In this document: positions 1 through 9,115 of the stretch, piece by piece | Position numbering within the stretch: position 1 is the stretch's first letter | Layout of the letters: each line of letters opens with the position of its first letter | NCBI GenBank assembly: GCA_009911185.1 | Contig: QXWW01000001.1 | Span: forward strand, 186,001-250,000 | Source: Lachnospiraceae bacterium | Lineage (GTDB): Bacteria > Bacillota > Clostridia > Lachnospirales > Lachnospiraceae | Direction of reading: 5' to 3' | Length of the DNA stretch: 64,000 nucleotides | The notes under the pieces: generated by a model | What the model was told of the DNA's origin: nothing | What the model saw: only the letters and a program-made list of their open reading frames with translations | Databases searched by the model: none | Made by a program: the position numbers and the translations under genes

Positions 1-1
1 G

Positions 2-541
2 TACGCGCTTAGCATATCAGCTACAACGCGGGCGCCAAGACCTGGGGAAGTGCATGGAAAGGAATATTTTTTTGTGTCCCGGGAGGAATTTGAAGAGATG
101 ATCCGCCGGGAAGAACTGATTGAATATGCCCGCTATGTGGACAATTATTACGGAACGCCCCGCGATTATGTGATCCGGCAATTAGAACAGGGGCGGGATG
201 TAATTCTGGAAATTGAAATACAAGGCGCACTTAAGGTAAAAGCAGCTTATCCGGACACGCTGCTGCTGTTTGTATCCCCTCCTGGCGCAGAGGAGTTAAG
301 GCGCCGTCTTGTGAATCGGGGAACCGAAGAGGAAGCGGTTATTGCTTCCCGTTTAAGCCGTGCCTGGCAGGAAGCGCAGGGGGTGGAGAACTACGATTAT
401 TTCGTAATCAATGATGATTTGGAAGCATGTGTACAGGAAGTACATTCCATTATAAGTAATGAACATGCCCGTGTGGCGAGAAACCACGCATTAATTGAGA
501 ATATCAGGACGGAGCTTAAGAGCTTTGTGAAAGGAGAATGA
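2..541 (+). CDS. gmk: Guanylate kinase, 5' end missing
   Basis: Guanylate kinase phosphorylates GMP to GDP with ATP in the cytosol. The frame is open from base 2, so the gene starts left of the window and the P-loop is not visible. The visible part begins with the conserved ISATTRAPRPGE stretch of the GMP-binding region and continues through HGKEYFFVSREEFE and LIEYARYVDNYYGTP, typical of the family. About 179 residues are present, close to a full enzyme minus its first 30 or so. It ends 5 bases before rpoZ, the usual gmk-rpoZ pairing in Firmicutes. Identification is firm. Confidence 0.97.
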   Translation, partial: YALSISATTRAPRPGEVHGKEYFFVSREEFEEMIRREELIEYARYVDNYYGTPRDYVIRQLEQGRDVILEIEIQGALKVKAAYPDTLLLFVSPPGAEELRRRLVNRGTEEEAVIASRLSRAWQEAQGVENYDYFVINDDLEACVQEVHSIISNEHARVARNHALIENIRTELKSFVKGE

Positions 542-546
542 TAATT

Positions 547-816
547 ATGATGTTGCATCCCTCTTACACAGATTTGATGAAAGTAGTGAACAGCGGCGTT
601 GAGATAGGAGAAGAACCTGTGGTAAACAGCCGTTATTCCATTGTACTTGCAACAGCAAAGAGAGCAAGGCAGATTATTGGCGGCGATGAGCCTGTGATTG
701 ACGGCATGTCCAATCAAAAGCCGCTTTCGATTGCCGTGGAGGAAGTATTTAACAGCAAAGTGACCATTGTCGGAGAGGATACCGATCCGGAACAGGAGTA
801 TACAACAGAAGAATAG
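547..816 (+). CDS. rpoZ: RNA polymerase omega subunit
   Basis: Omega is a small subunit that helps assemble and stabilise the beta' subunit of RNA polymerase. The 89-residue protein has the family pattern near the N-terminus (MLHPSYTDLMK) and the core VNSRYSIVLATAKRARQI. An ATG at 538 overlaps the gmk stop, but the AAAGGAG at 530-536 sits only one base from it and about ten bases from the ATG at 547, so 547 (or 550) is the likelier start. The C-terminal tail is acidic. It follows gmk directly, as in most clostridia. Confidence 0.93.
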   Translation: MMLHPSYTDLMKVVNSGVEIGEEPVVNSRYSIVLATAKRARQIIGGDEPVIDGMSNQKPLSIAVEEVFNSKVTIVGEDTDPEQEYTTEE

Positions 817-900
817 AAACAGCTATGTCACACCATCCTGCAAAAATACAGGGAATTGCTTGTACTTTGCGAATGGTGTGTTCTTGTTAGAGAGGAATCT

Positions 901-2238
901 ATGAAAATATTATTTGTTTCCCTTGGATGTGACAAAAATTTAGTGGATACAGAGTTTATGATAGGGTCATTGGCAGCCTGCGGCCATACTTTTACAAATG
1001 AGGAGGAACAGGCGGAGGCGATTGTCATTAATAGCTGCTGTTTTATCAACGACGCCAAGGAAGAGAGTATTAATACTATTTTGGAGATGGCGCAATATAA
1101 AGACCAGGGAAGCTGCAAAGCCCTGATTGTTGCCGGATGTCTGGCGCAGAGGTACCAGGATGAGATCATGAAAGAAATCCCCCAGGTGGACGCGGTGCTG
1201 GGAACCAATTCTTATGAGCAGATTAATGAGGCGCTGAGAGAGATACAAAACGGCAGGAAGTATGAGCAGTATCTGCCTCTTGCGGGGCTTCCCGAACATC
1301 AGGCAGGGCGGAATCTGACCACAGGCGGGCATTATGCGCATTTAAAAATCGCAGAAGGCTGTGACAAGCATTGCAGTTATTGTATTATCCCCCATATCCG
1401 CGGGCCATACCGCAGCGTGCCTTTGGAAGAGCTTCTGGCGCAGGCAAGAGCGTTGGCAGAACAGGGCGTAAAAGAACTAATCCTGGTGGCACAGGAGACC
1501 ACGCTGTACGGAGCAGATCTGTACGGAAAAAAATCACTGCATCTTTTGCTGGATCAGCTCAATGAAGTGCCGGGGATCCAGTGGATTCGCATTATGTACT
1601 GTTATCCGGAAGAGATTTATGAAGAACTGATTCATTCTATAAAGCGAAACCGAAAAGTATGCCATTATCTTGATATGCCGATTCAGCACATCAATGATAC
1701 CATGCTCAAACGCATGGGAAGGCGGACGACCCGGGCGGAACTGTCGGACAAGATTGCCCTGCTGCGCAAAGAAATCCCGGACATAACGCTGCGCACTACG
1801 CTTATTTGCGGTTTTCCGGGTGAGACGCAGAAAATGCATGAAGAACTTATGTATTTTCTCAATGAAATGGAATTTGACCGTCTGGGCGCGTTCACATATT
1901 CTCCGGAGGAAGGGACGCCGGCAGCAGAGTTTTCTGACCAGGTAGAAGAACGGCAAAAAAAAGCGTGGCGTGATGAGGTTATGGAGCTCCAGGAAGAGAT
2001 TATTTTTGACAAAAATGAGGAACTCAAAGGCCGGGAGTTATTGGTGATGATCGAGGGGAAGGTGGAGGATGAGAATGCCTATGTGGGCAGGACTTACCGG
2101 GACGCGCCGGAGATTGACGGCTATATTTTTGTAAATACGGATATCCCCCTGATGACGGGTGATTTTGTAAGAGTCCGTGTTACCGGGGCTTATGAATATG
2201 ATTTGATAGGAGACATGAACGATGAATTTACCAAATAA
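901..2238 (+). CDS. rimO: Ribosomal protein S12 methylthiotransferase
   Basis: RimO is a radical SAM enzyme with two 4Fe-4S clusters that methylthiolates an aspartate of ribosomal protein S12. The 445-residue protein has the N-terminal UPF0004 domain (LGCDKNLVDTE, with cysteines for the auxiliary cluster), the radical SAM motif CDKHCSYCIIP around residue 150, and a C-terminal TRAM domain. LGCDKNLVDTE fits RimO better than MiaB or MtaB. The open frame extends to 856, but GAGAGG before ATG 901 and the family's usual N-terminus MKILFVSLGC place the start at 901. The last 17 bases overlap pgsA, suggesting translational coupling. Confidence 0.95.
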   Translation: MKILFVSLGCDKNLVDTEFMIGSLAACGHTFTNEEEQAEAIVINSCCFINDAKEESINTILEMAQYKDQGSCKALIVAGCLAQRYQDEIMKEIPQVDAVLGTNSYEQINEALREIQNGRKYEQYLPLAGLPEHQAGRNLTTGGHYAHLKIAEGCDKHCSYCIIPHIRGPYRSVPLEELLAQARALAEQGVKELILVAQETTLYGADLYGKKSLHLLLDQLNEVPGIQWIRIMYCYPEEIYEELIHSIKRNRKVCHYLDMPIQHINDTMLKRMGRRTTRAELSDKIALLRKEIPDITLRTTLICGFPGETQKMHEELMYFLNEMEFDRLGAFTYSPEEGTPAAEFSDQVEERQKKAWRDEVMELQEEIIFDKNEELKGRELLVMIEGKVEDENAYVGRTYRDAPEIDGYIFVNTDIPLMTGDFVRVRVTGAYEYDLIGDMNDEFTK

Positions 2239-2767
2239 ACTGACGGTTCTGCGCGTCATCCTGATTTTGCCCTTTGTGGTCTTTATGCTGGTTCCAATAT
2301 GGGGCGATACATTAAGCATGTACGCTGCGGTAGCAATTTTTATCATAGCAAGCCTGACGGATCTTCTGGATGGAAAAATTGCCAGAAAATACAACCTTGT
2401 TACAAATTTCGGCAAATTTATGGATCCGCTTGCTGATAAATTACTGGTAGCGGCAGCTTTGATTTGCCTGACAGCGAATGGAAGGCTTGATGCGTGGATT
2501 TCCATTATCATTATCAGCCGTGAATTTATCATCAGCGGATTCCGTCTGGTGGCTTCTGACAATGGAATCGTAATTGCCGCGAGCTACTGGGGAAAATTTA
2601 AGACGACGTTTCAGATGGTGATGATTGTGATGCTGATTTTAAATTTTGATAACCGAATTTATCAGGTTTGCGCGTTAATCGTGACTTATCTTGCGCTGTT
2701 TTTGACCGTTATTTCTCTGATTGATTATATCATAAAGAATAAAGAGGTTCTGAAAGAGCAAAAATAA
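2222..2767 (+). CDS. pgsA: CDP-diacylglycerol--glycerol-3-phosphate 3-phosphatidyltransferase
   Basis: This integral membrane enzyme makes phosphatidylglycerol phosphate from CDP-diacylglycerol and glycerol 3-phosphate, the committed step to phosphatidylglycerol and cardiolipin. The CDP-alcohol phosphotransferase signature is complete: TDLLDGKIARK, then G, then MDPLADK with the two metal-binding aspartates, around residues 42-70. There are about four to five hydrophobic segments and the length of 181 matches the family. It overlaps the rimO end and precedes cinA, a conserved clostridial order (rimO-pgsA-cinA). Confidence 0.94.
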   Translation: MNLPNKLTVLRVILILPFVVFMLVPIWGDTLSMYAAVAIFIIASLTDLLDGKIARKYNLVTNFGKFMDPLADKLLVAAALICLTANGRLDAWISIIIISREFIISGFRLVASDNGIVIAASYWGKFKTTFQMVMIVMLILNFDNRIYQVCALIVTYLALFLTVISLIDYIIKNKEVLKEQK

Positions 2768-2796
2768 AACTGTAAATCAGGGAAAGGAATGATGAA

Positions 2797-4041
2797 ATGA
2801 CAGTAGAATTGATTTGTGTGGGAACCGAACTGCTCTTGGGGAATATTGTCAATACCAACGCCGCGTTTATTGCTGAAAAATGTGCGATGCTGGGGCTTTC
2901 CATGTATTACCAGAGCGTCGTCGGCGATAATCCGGACCGTTTGCAGGAATTGCTTAAGACAGCCAGGGGACGTTCCCAGGTCATTATTTTGTGCGGTGGG
3001 CTTGGGCCTACCCAGGATGATCTTACCAAAGAGACGGCGGCCAAAGTGATGGGACAGAAGCTGCGGGAAGATTCGAGGGCGCGGCGGGAAATCCAGGAGT
3101 TTCTGGCAAAACGGGGATGCCAGATTACGGATAATAACTGGAAGCAGGCAATGGTTCCTGAGCATTGTCAGGTTTTATACAATGCCAACGGTACGGCGCC
3201 AGGCATGATTATGGAGGACGGTGAAACCAGAATGATTCTTCTTCCAGGTCCGCCCAATGAGTTGATTCCTATGTTTGAGGAGCAGGTGTATCCTTATCTG
3301 CATCAGCTTCAGCCAGAGGTTATCTGTTCTAAAATGGTAAAATTATGCGGCATTGGTGAAAGTTCAGCCGAGACGAAAATTCTCGATTTGATTGAAGCGC
3401 AGACCAATCCTACCGTGGCCCCCTATGCCAAGACCGGAGAGGTGCATTTGCGCATCACCGCCAAAGCTGCCGGCGAACAGGAGGCATATGCCCTGATAGA
3501 ACCGGTAGAACAGGAGTTAAAAAACCGTTTCGGGGATCTGATTTATACCGATGACCCGCAGGTGTCCTTAGAGATGGCAGTGTACGAGCTGTTAAAGGAA
3601 AAACGTCTTACCGTTACCACGGCGGAATCTTGTACAGGCGGGCTGCTTGCAGGAAGGCTGATCAATGTGCCTGGCATTTCTGAATTTCTGAAAGAGGGGT
3701 ATATCACGTATTCGAATGAGGCAAAGGAAAAACTGCTGGGCGTTGCGCCGGAAACTTTGCAGGAATATGGAGCGGTCAGCGCACAGACAGCAGAAGCCAT
3801 GGCAGCGGGCGGAGCCAGGGCGGCGGGAGCAGACTTATGCATAGCTGTGACCGGGATTGCCGGACCTTGCGGCGGCACCAGCAAGAAGCCGGTAGGGCTT
3901 GTGTATATGAGCTGCTATTGTAAAGGAAAACTGTATACGGAAAAAAATCAATATACAGGAAGCCGCAGTAAGATTCGGGAATATTCCGTGGCGAGCGCGC
4001 TGACCCTGCTGCGGAAAGCAATCATAGAACAATACAAATGA
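2797..4041 (+). CDS. cinA: CinA: NMN amidohydrolase / ADP-ribose pyrophosphatase-type protein
   Basis: The 414-residue protein has the two CinA domains. The N-terminal MoeA/MogA-like COG1058 domain (residues 1-170, starting VELICVGTELLLGNIVNTN, with GGLGPTQDDLTKE) is linked to ADP-ribose pyrophosphatase activity. The C-terminal CinA domain (about 250-410, with TTAESCTGGLLAGRL and GAVSAQTAEAMAAG) is the nicotinamide-nucleotide deamidase fold. The ATG at 2797 follows GGAAAGGA. In many Firmicutes recA comes next; here rsmD follows 9 bases later, so recA must lie elsewhere. Confidence 0.93.
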   Translation: MTVELICVGTELLLGNIVNTNAAFIAEKCAMLGLSMYYQSVVGDNPDRLQELLKTARGRSQVIILCGGLGPTQDDLTKETAAKVMGQKLREDSRARREIQEFLAKRGCQITDNNWKQAMVPEHCQVLYNANGTAPGMIMEDGETRMILLPGPPNELIPMFEEQVYPYLHQLQPEVICSKMVKLCGIGESSAETKILDLIEAQTNPTVAPYAKTGEVHLRITAKAAGEQEAYALIEPVEQELKNRFGDLIYTDDPQVSLEMAVYELLKEKRLTVTTAESCTGGLLAGRLINVPGISEFLKEGYITYSNEAKEKLLGVAPETLQEYGAVSAQTAEAMAAGGARAAGADLCIAVTGIAGPCGGTSKKPVGLVYMSCYCKGKLYTEKNQYTGSRSKIREYSVASALTLLRKAIIEQYK

Positions 4042-4050
4042 GGTGAGAGG

Positions 4051-4614
4051 ATGCGAATTATAGCAGGAACTGCAAGAAGCCTTCCGCTTAAAACGATATC
4101 CGGCACGGACACAAGACCGACCACGGACCGGATCAAGGAAACCTTGTTCAATATGCTCAATCCATATCTGTCTGACTGCCGGTTTCTGGACTTGTTTGCG
4201 GGAAGCGGGCAGATTGGGTTAGAAGCGGTGAGCCGGGGTGCAAGGAACGCTGTTTTTGTGGAGAATAATAAAAAGGCGGCGTTGTGTATTGAGGAAAATA
4301 TCAGATTTACAAAATTTTCGGAGAAATGTACGCTGCTGACGCGCGATGCGGTCATGTCCATTCATCAGATGGAAGGAGAAGAACCGTTTGACGTAGTGTT
4401 TCTCGATCCGCCTTATGGAAAAGATCTTGAGGCGGAGGCGCTTTGTGCGCTGGCGGTTTCCGGCCTGCTTTTAGAAAGTTCCATCATTGTACTGGAGACT
4501 TCCTTAGACACCGATTTGTCTTATGCAGCCAGGTGGGGATATCAGATTACAAAAGAGAAAACCTATAAAAATAATCGGCATATTTTTATGAAATTTGCCA
4601 GAGAAACAGGATGA
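4051..4614 (+). CDS. rsmD: 16S rRNA (guanine(966)-N(2))-methyltransferase
   Basis: RsmD methylates N2 of G966 in 16S rRNA within the 30S subunit using SAM. The 187-residue protein opens with MRIIAGTARS and TRPTTDRIKETLFNML, both typical, followed by the SAM-binding motif FLDLFAGSGQIGLEA and the catalytic DPPY motif (FLDPPYGKD) at about residue 115. The G-to-Q change after GSG is common in Firmicutes. It lies 9 bases after cinA and 9 bases before coaD, the conserved ylbH-coaD-ylbJ context of Firmicutes. Confidence 0.95.
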   Translation: MRIIAGTARSLPLKTISGTDTRPTTDRIKETLFNMLNPYLSDCRFLDLFAGSGQIGLEAVSRGARNAVFVENNKKAALCIEENIRFTKFSEKCTLLTRDAVMSIHQMEGEEPFDVVFLDPPYGKDLEAEALCALAVSGLLLESSIIVLETSLDTDLSYAARWGYQITKEKTYKNNRHIFMKFARETG

Positions 4615-4623
4615 GGGATGCAT

Positions 4624-5133
4624 ATGAAGAGAGCGATTTATCCGGGCAGTTTTGATCCGGTAACATTTGGACACATTGACATGATTGAGCGCTCCGCGAA
4701 AATAGTAGACGAACTGGTGGTTGCAGTTTTGAATAATAGTGCAAAAAATCCATTGTTTTCTGTAAAAGAACGTGTTAGTATGTTAGAAGAGATTACAAGT
4801 CATCTTCCGAATGTGAAAATTACTTTTTTTGACGGACTTTTGATTGACTATGCAAGGAAGATTGATGCAGCGATTATTATTCGGGGACTTCGCGCCATTA
4901 CAGATTTTGAATATGAACTCCAGCTTGCGCAGACAAACCGGATTGTAGATTCGCGGGTGGATACCATATTCCTTACTACTAGTTTAGAGTATGCATATTT
5001 GAGTTCTACCATTGTCAAAGAGGTTGCCTCTTATGGAGGAGATATTTCCCATTTCGTACCTGAGCAGCTCATGGAAAGAATATACCAGAAATATGCAGAA
5101 GTTCAGAATCCAAAAGGAGCACAGAATTTTTAA
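4624..5133 (+). CDS. coaD: Phosphopantetheine adenylyltransferase
   Basis: CoaD transfers AMP from ATP to 4'-phosphopantetheine, the penultimate step of coenzyme A synthesis. The protein starts [20 protein letters not shown] with the nucleotidyltransferase HxGH-type motif (TFGHID), has [16 protein letters not shown] for phosphopantetheine binding, and the C-terminal ISSTIVKE-like motif ([10 protein letters not shown]). An ATG at 4618 is in frame, but GAGGG abuts it, whereas it is six bases from ATG 4624, so 4624 is preferred (169 residues). Confidence 0.96.
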   Translation: MKRAIYPGSFDPVTFGHIDMIERSAKIVDELVVAVLNNSAKNPLFSVKERVSMLEEITSHLPNVKITFFDGLLIDYARKIDAAIIIRGLRAITDFEYELQLAQTNRIVDSRVDTIFLTTSLEYAYLSSTIVKEVASYGGDISHFVPEQLMERIYQKYAEVQNPKGAQNF

Positions 5134-5188
5134 AATGGCTTAAAACCATATACAATATAAGAATATCAAAGAATAAGGAGCATTATAT

Positions 5189-5800
5189 ATGAGTAGCAGA
5201 ATTGAACAGGTGATTGATGAGATTGAAGATTTCATTGAAAACTGTAAATATCAGCCGCTCTCTAATTCGAAAATTATTGTAAATAAGGATGAGTTGGAGG
5301 ATTTGTTATCAGAACTTCGGCGGCGGACACCAGATGAGATTAAGCGTTATCAGAAGATCATCAGCAATAAAGAGGCGATTCTTGCAGATGCTCAGACGAA
5401 AGCGGACGCTATCATTGCCAAGGCAGAAGTACATACCACGGAATTGATCAGCGAACATCAGATTATGCAGCAGGCTTATGCCCAGGCAAATGAAGTTGTC
5501 ATGATCGCTACCAATCAGGCTGAGGAAATTTTAAATAACGCCACCAATGACGCCAATGCAATACGTATGAGCGCGATTGAATATACGGACGGCCTTCTGA
5601 CCGAGATAGAAGGAATCCTGGGCAATGCCATGGAGACTACCAGGGCTAGAACGGAAAATCTGCTCAGTTCTCTTCAGGGTTACTATGAACAGATTGATGA
5701 AAACCGCAGATCCCTGGTTCCTTCTGAAATGGAAACGATTCAGACTCAGGAAGGGGCGCCAGAACCCCTTTCTGAGATTCAGATGACGGATATTCGTTAA
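5189..5800 (+). CDS. Coiled-coil protein linked to coaD, ATP synthase subunit B/H-like
   Basis: A 203-residue soluble, largely helical protein. Residues 1-50 contain an acidic helix (IEQVIDEIEDFIENC), and residues 55-175 form a long heptad-rich, alanine-rich coiled coil (ADAQTKADAIIAKAE, ANEVVMIATNQAEEIL) like subunit B/H stalks of rotary ATPases or DivIVA-type proteins. No membrane segment is visible, so it is not a true ATP synthase subunit. Homologues sit after coaD in many Lachnospiraceae and are usually named only ATPase or hypothetical. A septum or envelope scaffold role is a guess. It has a clear AAGGAG ribosome site and converges on ylbJ. Confidence 0.72.
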   Translation: MSSRIEQVIDEIEDFIENCKYQPLSNSKIIVNKDELEDLLSELRRRTPDEIKRYQKIISNKEAILADAQTKADAIIAKAEVHTTELISEHQIMQQAYAQANEVVMIATNQAEEILNNATNDANAIRMSAIEYTDGLLTEIEGILGNAMETTRARTENLLSSLQGYYEQIDENRRSLVPSEMETIQTQEGAPEPLSEIQMTDIR

Positions 5801-5805
5801 AGCCA

Positions 5806-6720
5806 TCAGGCAAACACCAGCAGGAGTGCCAGACCAAAAGAAAGAGCGGTTCCCAGCAGCTTCATCAACAGGTAGGGGATCATGGAAAAACCAGTGTCTT
5901 TTACCATGGACGCTGTCTGAGCGAATCCGGACAGTCCGCCAAATGCCGTATACGCCATCATCAGCGGATAGGCAAGGGAAAAATCTAAATTCTGCCCTGC
6001 AGTATAAGAAATTCCATTGGTAATTTCAGTAAATCCGATGATCAGGCATTTTAATACGGGGTTTTTGACGGGAATCAGGGTAGTCATCTGAGCTAATATG
6101 GCAAACATGACGATGTATCCTCCCAGTTTTGCCAGGGTTTCGAATCCGTTCATTATACCGGCGTCTATGAGTTGAAAGTTCATGGATGCCGTTTTTTTTG
6201 CTTGTTCCATTGGCGCCTGGAAACGACGGTTTCTGTTCCAGATCATATACAGCGCCAGGGGCGGAACGTAAAGAATCAGATAAGTGGCAAACCGCAGATC
6301 TGGCCTTTGCAGAGTTTCCGTTAAAATAAAACTTCCAATAAACATAGGACTGATGTTGTTGCATACACAGAAGAGGCGCTGTCCTTCTTCCCGGTTCATT
6401 TTGCCAGACGAAACCAAATCTGCCGTAATTTTGCTGCCCAGGGGGAAACCGAACAGCAGCCCGGCGGCGAGCGGGTAAATCCCGGCGCTGCTGACAGGAA
6501 GCAGATGTTTCAGAAGCTGATGGGCTTTCCTGGTAACATTGTCCAAAATTCCAGAGTGAATCAGAATATAGGAAAGAATGGAAAACGGCAGCAGCGTGGG
6601 CAGCATGTTCTCATACCAGAGATTCAGCCCGAAAGCAGCAGCCTGAACGGATTCTTCTGGAAATCCCAGTATATAAAATAAGAAAAAAGTTAAAATAGTA
6701 ATACAAAAGATTTTTTTCAT
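5806..6720 (-). CDS. ylbJ: YlbJ-like sporulation integral membrane protein
   Basis: The 304-residue protein has about eight hydrophobic segments and the nucleoside-recognition (Gate) type motif FGFPLGSKITADLVSSG near residue 90, as in B. subtilis YlbJ and the SpoVV group. YlbJ/SpoVV family members act in the sporulating mother cell, probably moving small molecules such as dipicolinate precursors across the outer forespore membrane. The gene adjoins rsmD-coaD, matching the B. subtilis ylbH-coaD-ylbJ neighbourhood, though inverted here and converging on the coiled-coil gene. I see no strong ribosome site. Its presence supports a spore-former. Confidence 0.82.
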   Translation of the reverse strand: MKKIFCITILTFFLFYILGFPEESVQAAAFGLNLWYENMLPTLLPFSILSYILIHSGILDNVTRKAHQLLKHLLPVSSAGIYPLAAGLLFGFPLGSKITADLVSSGKMNREEGQRLFCVCNNISPMFIGSFILTETLQRPDLRFATYLILYVPPLALYMIWNRNRRFQAPMEQAKKTASMNFQLIDAGIMNGFETLAKLGGYIVMFAILAQMTTLIPVKNPVLKCLIIGFTEITNGISYTAGQNLDFSLAYPLMMAYTAFGGLSGFAQTASMVKDTGFSMIPYLLMKLLGTALSFGLALLLVFA

Positions 6721-6770
6721 AGTTTATTCTATGAACCAATTACATAAATATACCAGTATAGGAGGTTATC

Positions 6771-8222
6771 ATGAGAGTTTGTGAACAGTTGAAGCCAAAG
6801 AAAGTATTTGAGTATTTTGAAGATCTCTGCCAGATCCCCCACGGGTCAGGAAATACCAGGGCAATCAGTAATTATTGCGCAGCCTTTGCCAAATCCCATG
6901 GATTAAGGTATATCCAGGATGAGGACAATAACGTGATTATTTTCAAAGATGGATCGAAAGGGTATGAGGCTTGTGAACCAGTAATTATTCAGGGACATCT
7001 GGATATGGTCTGTGAAAAAGAAAACGGCGTGGATATTGATTTTGAAAAAGAGGGGTTAAAGCTTTTGGTAGATGGAGATTTCCTGAAGGCGGAAGGTACC
7101 ACGCTGGGAGGCGATGATGGAATAGCGGTAGCTTATGCGCTGGCCATTTTAGATGATGATTCTCTGGAGCATCCTCCCCTGGAGATTGTGCTTACCGTAG
7201 ATGAAGAAATTGGGCTGCTGGGGGCAGAGTCCATTGATTTGTCTATGCTGAAAGGAAAGAAGCTTCTGAACATTGATTCTGAGGAAGAAGGAATTTTTCT
7301 TACAAGCTGTGCCGGAGGGCTTGGAGCAGTCTGTGAGCTTCCGGTAACCAGAGTGGAGCAGGAAGGCGTATGTTATGAGCTGAAAGTGACAGGACTGCAG
7401 GGCGGGCATTCTGGCGCGGAGATTCATAAAGAGCGTGGAAATGCGATTGTATTGATGGGAAGAGTACTGCAGTCGCTGAATGGGGAAGTTCCTTTTGCCA
7501 TTGAAGAGCTAGAGGGCGGATTAAAAGATAACGCGATTCCACGGGAGACTATGGCGGTGATTGTACTTCCCTCAAAAGAGCAGGAACAGGAGTTGTACGC
7601 ACAGATTAAAATCTTGGAACAGAAATTAAAAAAAGAGTATCATACGTCCGATCCGGATATCTGCATTCAGTGCCGGAAGCTGGGAGAGGGAAAGAAGCAG
7701 GTGCTTCACAGTTCTTCTGCCACTAAGGTACTATTTTTCCTGCGGAATATGCCAAACGGCATACAGCATATGAGTATGGACATTGAAGGGCTGGTGGAGA
7801 CTTCTTTGAATGCTGGAATTATGAAGTTGTCAGACCAGGTATTTACGGTGAGTTTTTCGGTACGAAGCAGTGTGACTAGCAGAAAATATGAGCTGGCAGA
7901 CCGTCTTGCCTTTCTCATTGAATTTCTGGGAGGCGGCATCTTGGTAAACGGAGACTATCCTGCATGGGAGTATAAACAGGAGTCGAAGATTCGGAATTTG
8001 ATGGCAGAAGTTTACCGGGATTTATTTAAAAAGGAGGCAAAATTCGAGGCCATTCATGCCGGATTGGAATGTGGTATTTTATCCGGAAAAATAGAAGATT
8101 TAGACTGCATTTCCTTTGGCCCGGATCTGATGGATATCCATACGCCCAAAGAGCGGCTTAATATTTCTTCAGCAGAAAGGGTCTGGAACCTGATCATTGA
8201 ATTTTTGAAACGTTCGCAATAA
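6771..8222 (+). CDS. pepD: Aminoacyl-histidine dipeptidase (M20C)
   Basis: PepD is a cytosolic zinc dipeptidase that splits Xaa-His and other dipeptides. The 483-residue length is typical. Metal ligands and catalytic residues are visible in order: GHLDMVCEK (first zinc ligand His plus catalytic Asp), GGDDGIAVAYAL (bridging Asp), DEEIGLLGA (catalytic Glu and ligand), DSEEEG, and the C-terminal IHAGLECGILSGK. The lid domain spans roughly residues 195-400. It has a clean AGGAGG site and is transcribed away from ylbJ across a 50-base gap. Confidence 0.95.
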   Translation: MRVCEQLKPKKVFEYFEDLCQIPHGSGNTRAISNYCAAFAKSHGLRYIQDEDNNVIIFKDGSKGYEACEPVIIQGHLDMVCEKENGVDIDFEKEGLKLLVDGDFLKAEGTTLGGDDGIAVAYALAILDDDSLEHPPLEIVLTVDEEIGLLGAESIDLSMLKGKKLLNIDSEEEGIFLTSCAGGLGAVCELPVTRVEQEGVCYELKVTGLQGGHSGAEIHKERGNAIVLMGRVLQSLNGEVPFAIEELEGGLKDNAIPRETMAVIVLPSKEQEQELYAQIKILEQKLKKEYHTSDPDICIQCRKLGEGKKQVLHSSSATKVLFFLRNMPNGIQHMSMDIEGLVETSLNAGIMKLSDQVFTVSFSVRSSVTSRKYELADRLAFLIEFLGGGILVNGDYPAWEYKQESKIRNLMAEVYRDLFKKEAKFEAIHAGLECGILSGKIEDLDCISFGPDLMDIHTPKERLNISSAERVWNLIIEFLKRSQ

Positions 8223-8241
8223 ATGAGACGATAAGGAGCTT

Positions 8242-9081
8242 ATGAAGTATTGTAAAAGGATTGTGATTCATCTGTTAATTCTTACTGCGATGCTGTGTTT
8301 TATCACGACCGTACTTGAAAATATGCAGCAGACCGCAAAGATCACCAACCTTTTGAAAGGGGAAGATACGAAAGAGCTTCTGCGCCGGCAGCAGGTTTCG
8401 GAAGAAATGTATGAAAAAATAATAACGTATGAGGAAGAATCTGATTTTTCCAGATACGATTACCTTTCGGCGCATATTTTAACGGAAAAGACGGAGAAAA
8501 AAGAACTGGATGCATATCTGGAACTGCTGTACCAATACCATTCTCAGAATATTCGCAGCATACAGAAACTGGAAACGGCTGTCTGGGGAGATTTGGTATA
8601 TTTTCCTATTCCCCTTCCGCAATTGGATCATGGCATGGGAACGTCTTTTGAAAATTCCTGGATGTTTGAACGGAATTTCGGCGGAAATCGGGGACATGAG
8701 GGGACCGATATCATGGCTTCTGTAAACGAACGGGGGAGATATCCGGTACTCAGCATGACGGACGGTGTGGTGGAAAAAGTGGGCTGGCTGAAGTTAGGCG
8801 GTTACCGCATCGGCATCCGTTCGCCCAATGGCGGATATTTCTATTATGCACATCTTAACGATTACGCCAGAGAATTTAAAGAAGGGGACGAAATAAAAGC
8901 CGGAGAGTTACTGGGATTTATGGGAGACAGCGGTTATGGCCCAGAGGGTACCACTGGTCAGTTTGCAGTGCATCTGCATGTAGGAATTTATGTGGACGAT
9001 GAAAAGGACCGTGAGATAAGCCTGAATCCTTACTGGGTATTGAAATGGCTGGCGCAGCAGAGATTATATTATCAGTTTTAA
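8242..9081 (+). CDS. M23 family (LytM-type) metallopeptidase, membrane-anchored
   Basis: The 279-residue protein has one N-terminal hydrophobic segment (residues 7-22) acting as an anchor or signal, a charged helical spacer, and a C-terminal M23 peptidase domain from about residue 145. The zinc motif HEGTDIM and the HLHVGIY pair (HxH) give the LytM active site, so it should cut peptide cross-bridges of peptidoglycan outside the membrane. The TATACTTTTGA-type spacing to pepD is only 19 bases, so the two are probably cotranscribed. All catalytic residues are present, unlike inactive SpoIIQ-type homologues. Confidence 0.88.
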   Translation: MKYCKRIVIHLLILTAMLCFITTVLENMQQTAKITNLLKGEDTKELLRRQQVSEEMYEKIITYEEESDFSRYDYLSAHILTEKTEKKELDAYLELLYQYHSQNIRSIQKLETAVWGDLVYFPIPLPQLDHGMGTSFENSWMFERNFGGNRGHEGTDIMASVNERGRYPVLSMTDGVVEKVGWLKLGGYRIGIRSPNGGYFYYAHLNDYAREFKEGDEIKAGELLGFMGDSGYGPEGTTGQFAVHLHVGIYVDDEKDREISLNPYWVLKWLAQQRLYYQF

Positions 9082-9115
9082 AAGGAACGATTGAGAGAAG
9101 GAGAAAGGAAGAGGC

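Noticed and set aside
829-880. Inverted repeat CACACCAT / ATGGTGTG before rimO
   Set aside because: Eight-base arms with a 36-base loop and no T-run; too weak to call a terminator or operator.
2797-4051. Missing recA after cinA as evidence of deletion
   Set aside because: cinA-recA linkage is common but not universal in clostridia, and the junction to rsmD is clean with normal spacing.
5531-5806. Minus-strand open frame of 91 codons
   Set aside because: Antisense of the coiled-coil gene with no ribosome site; the codon pattern fits the plus strand.
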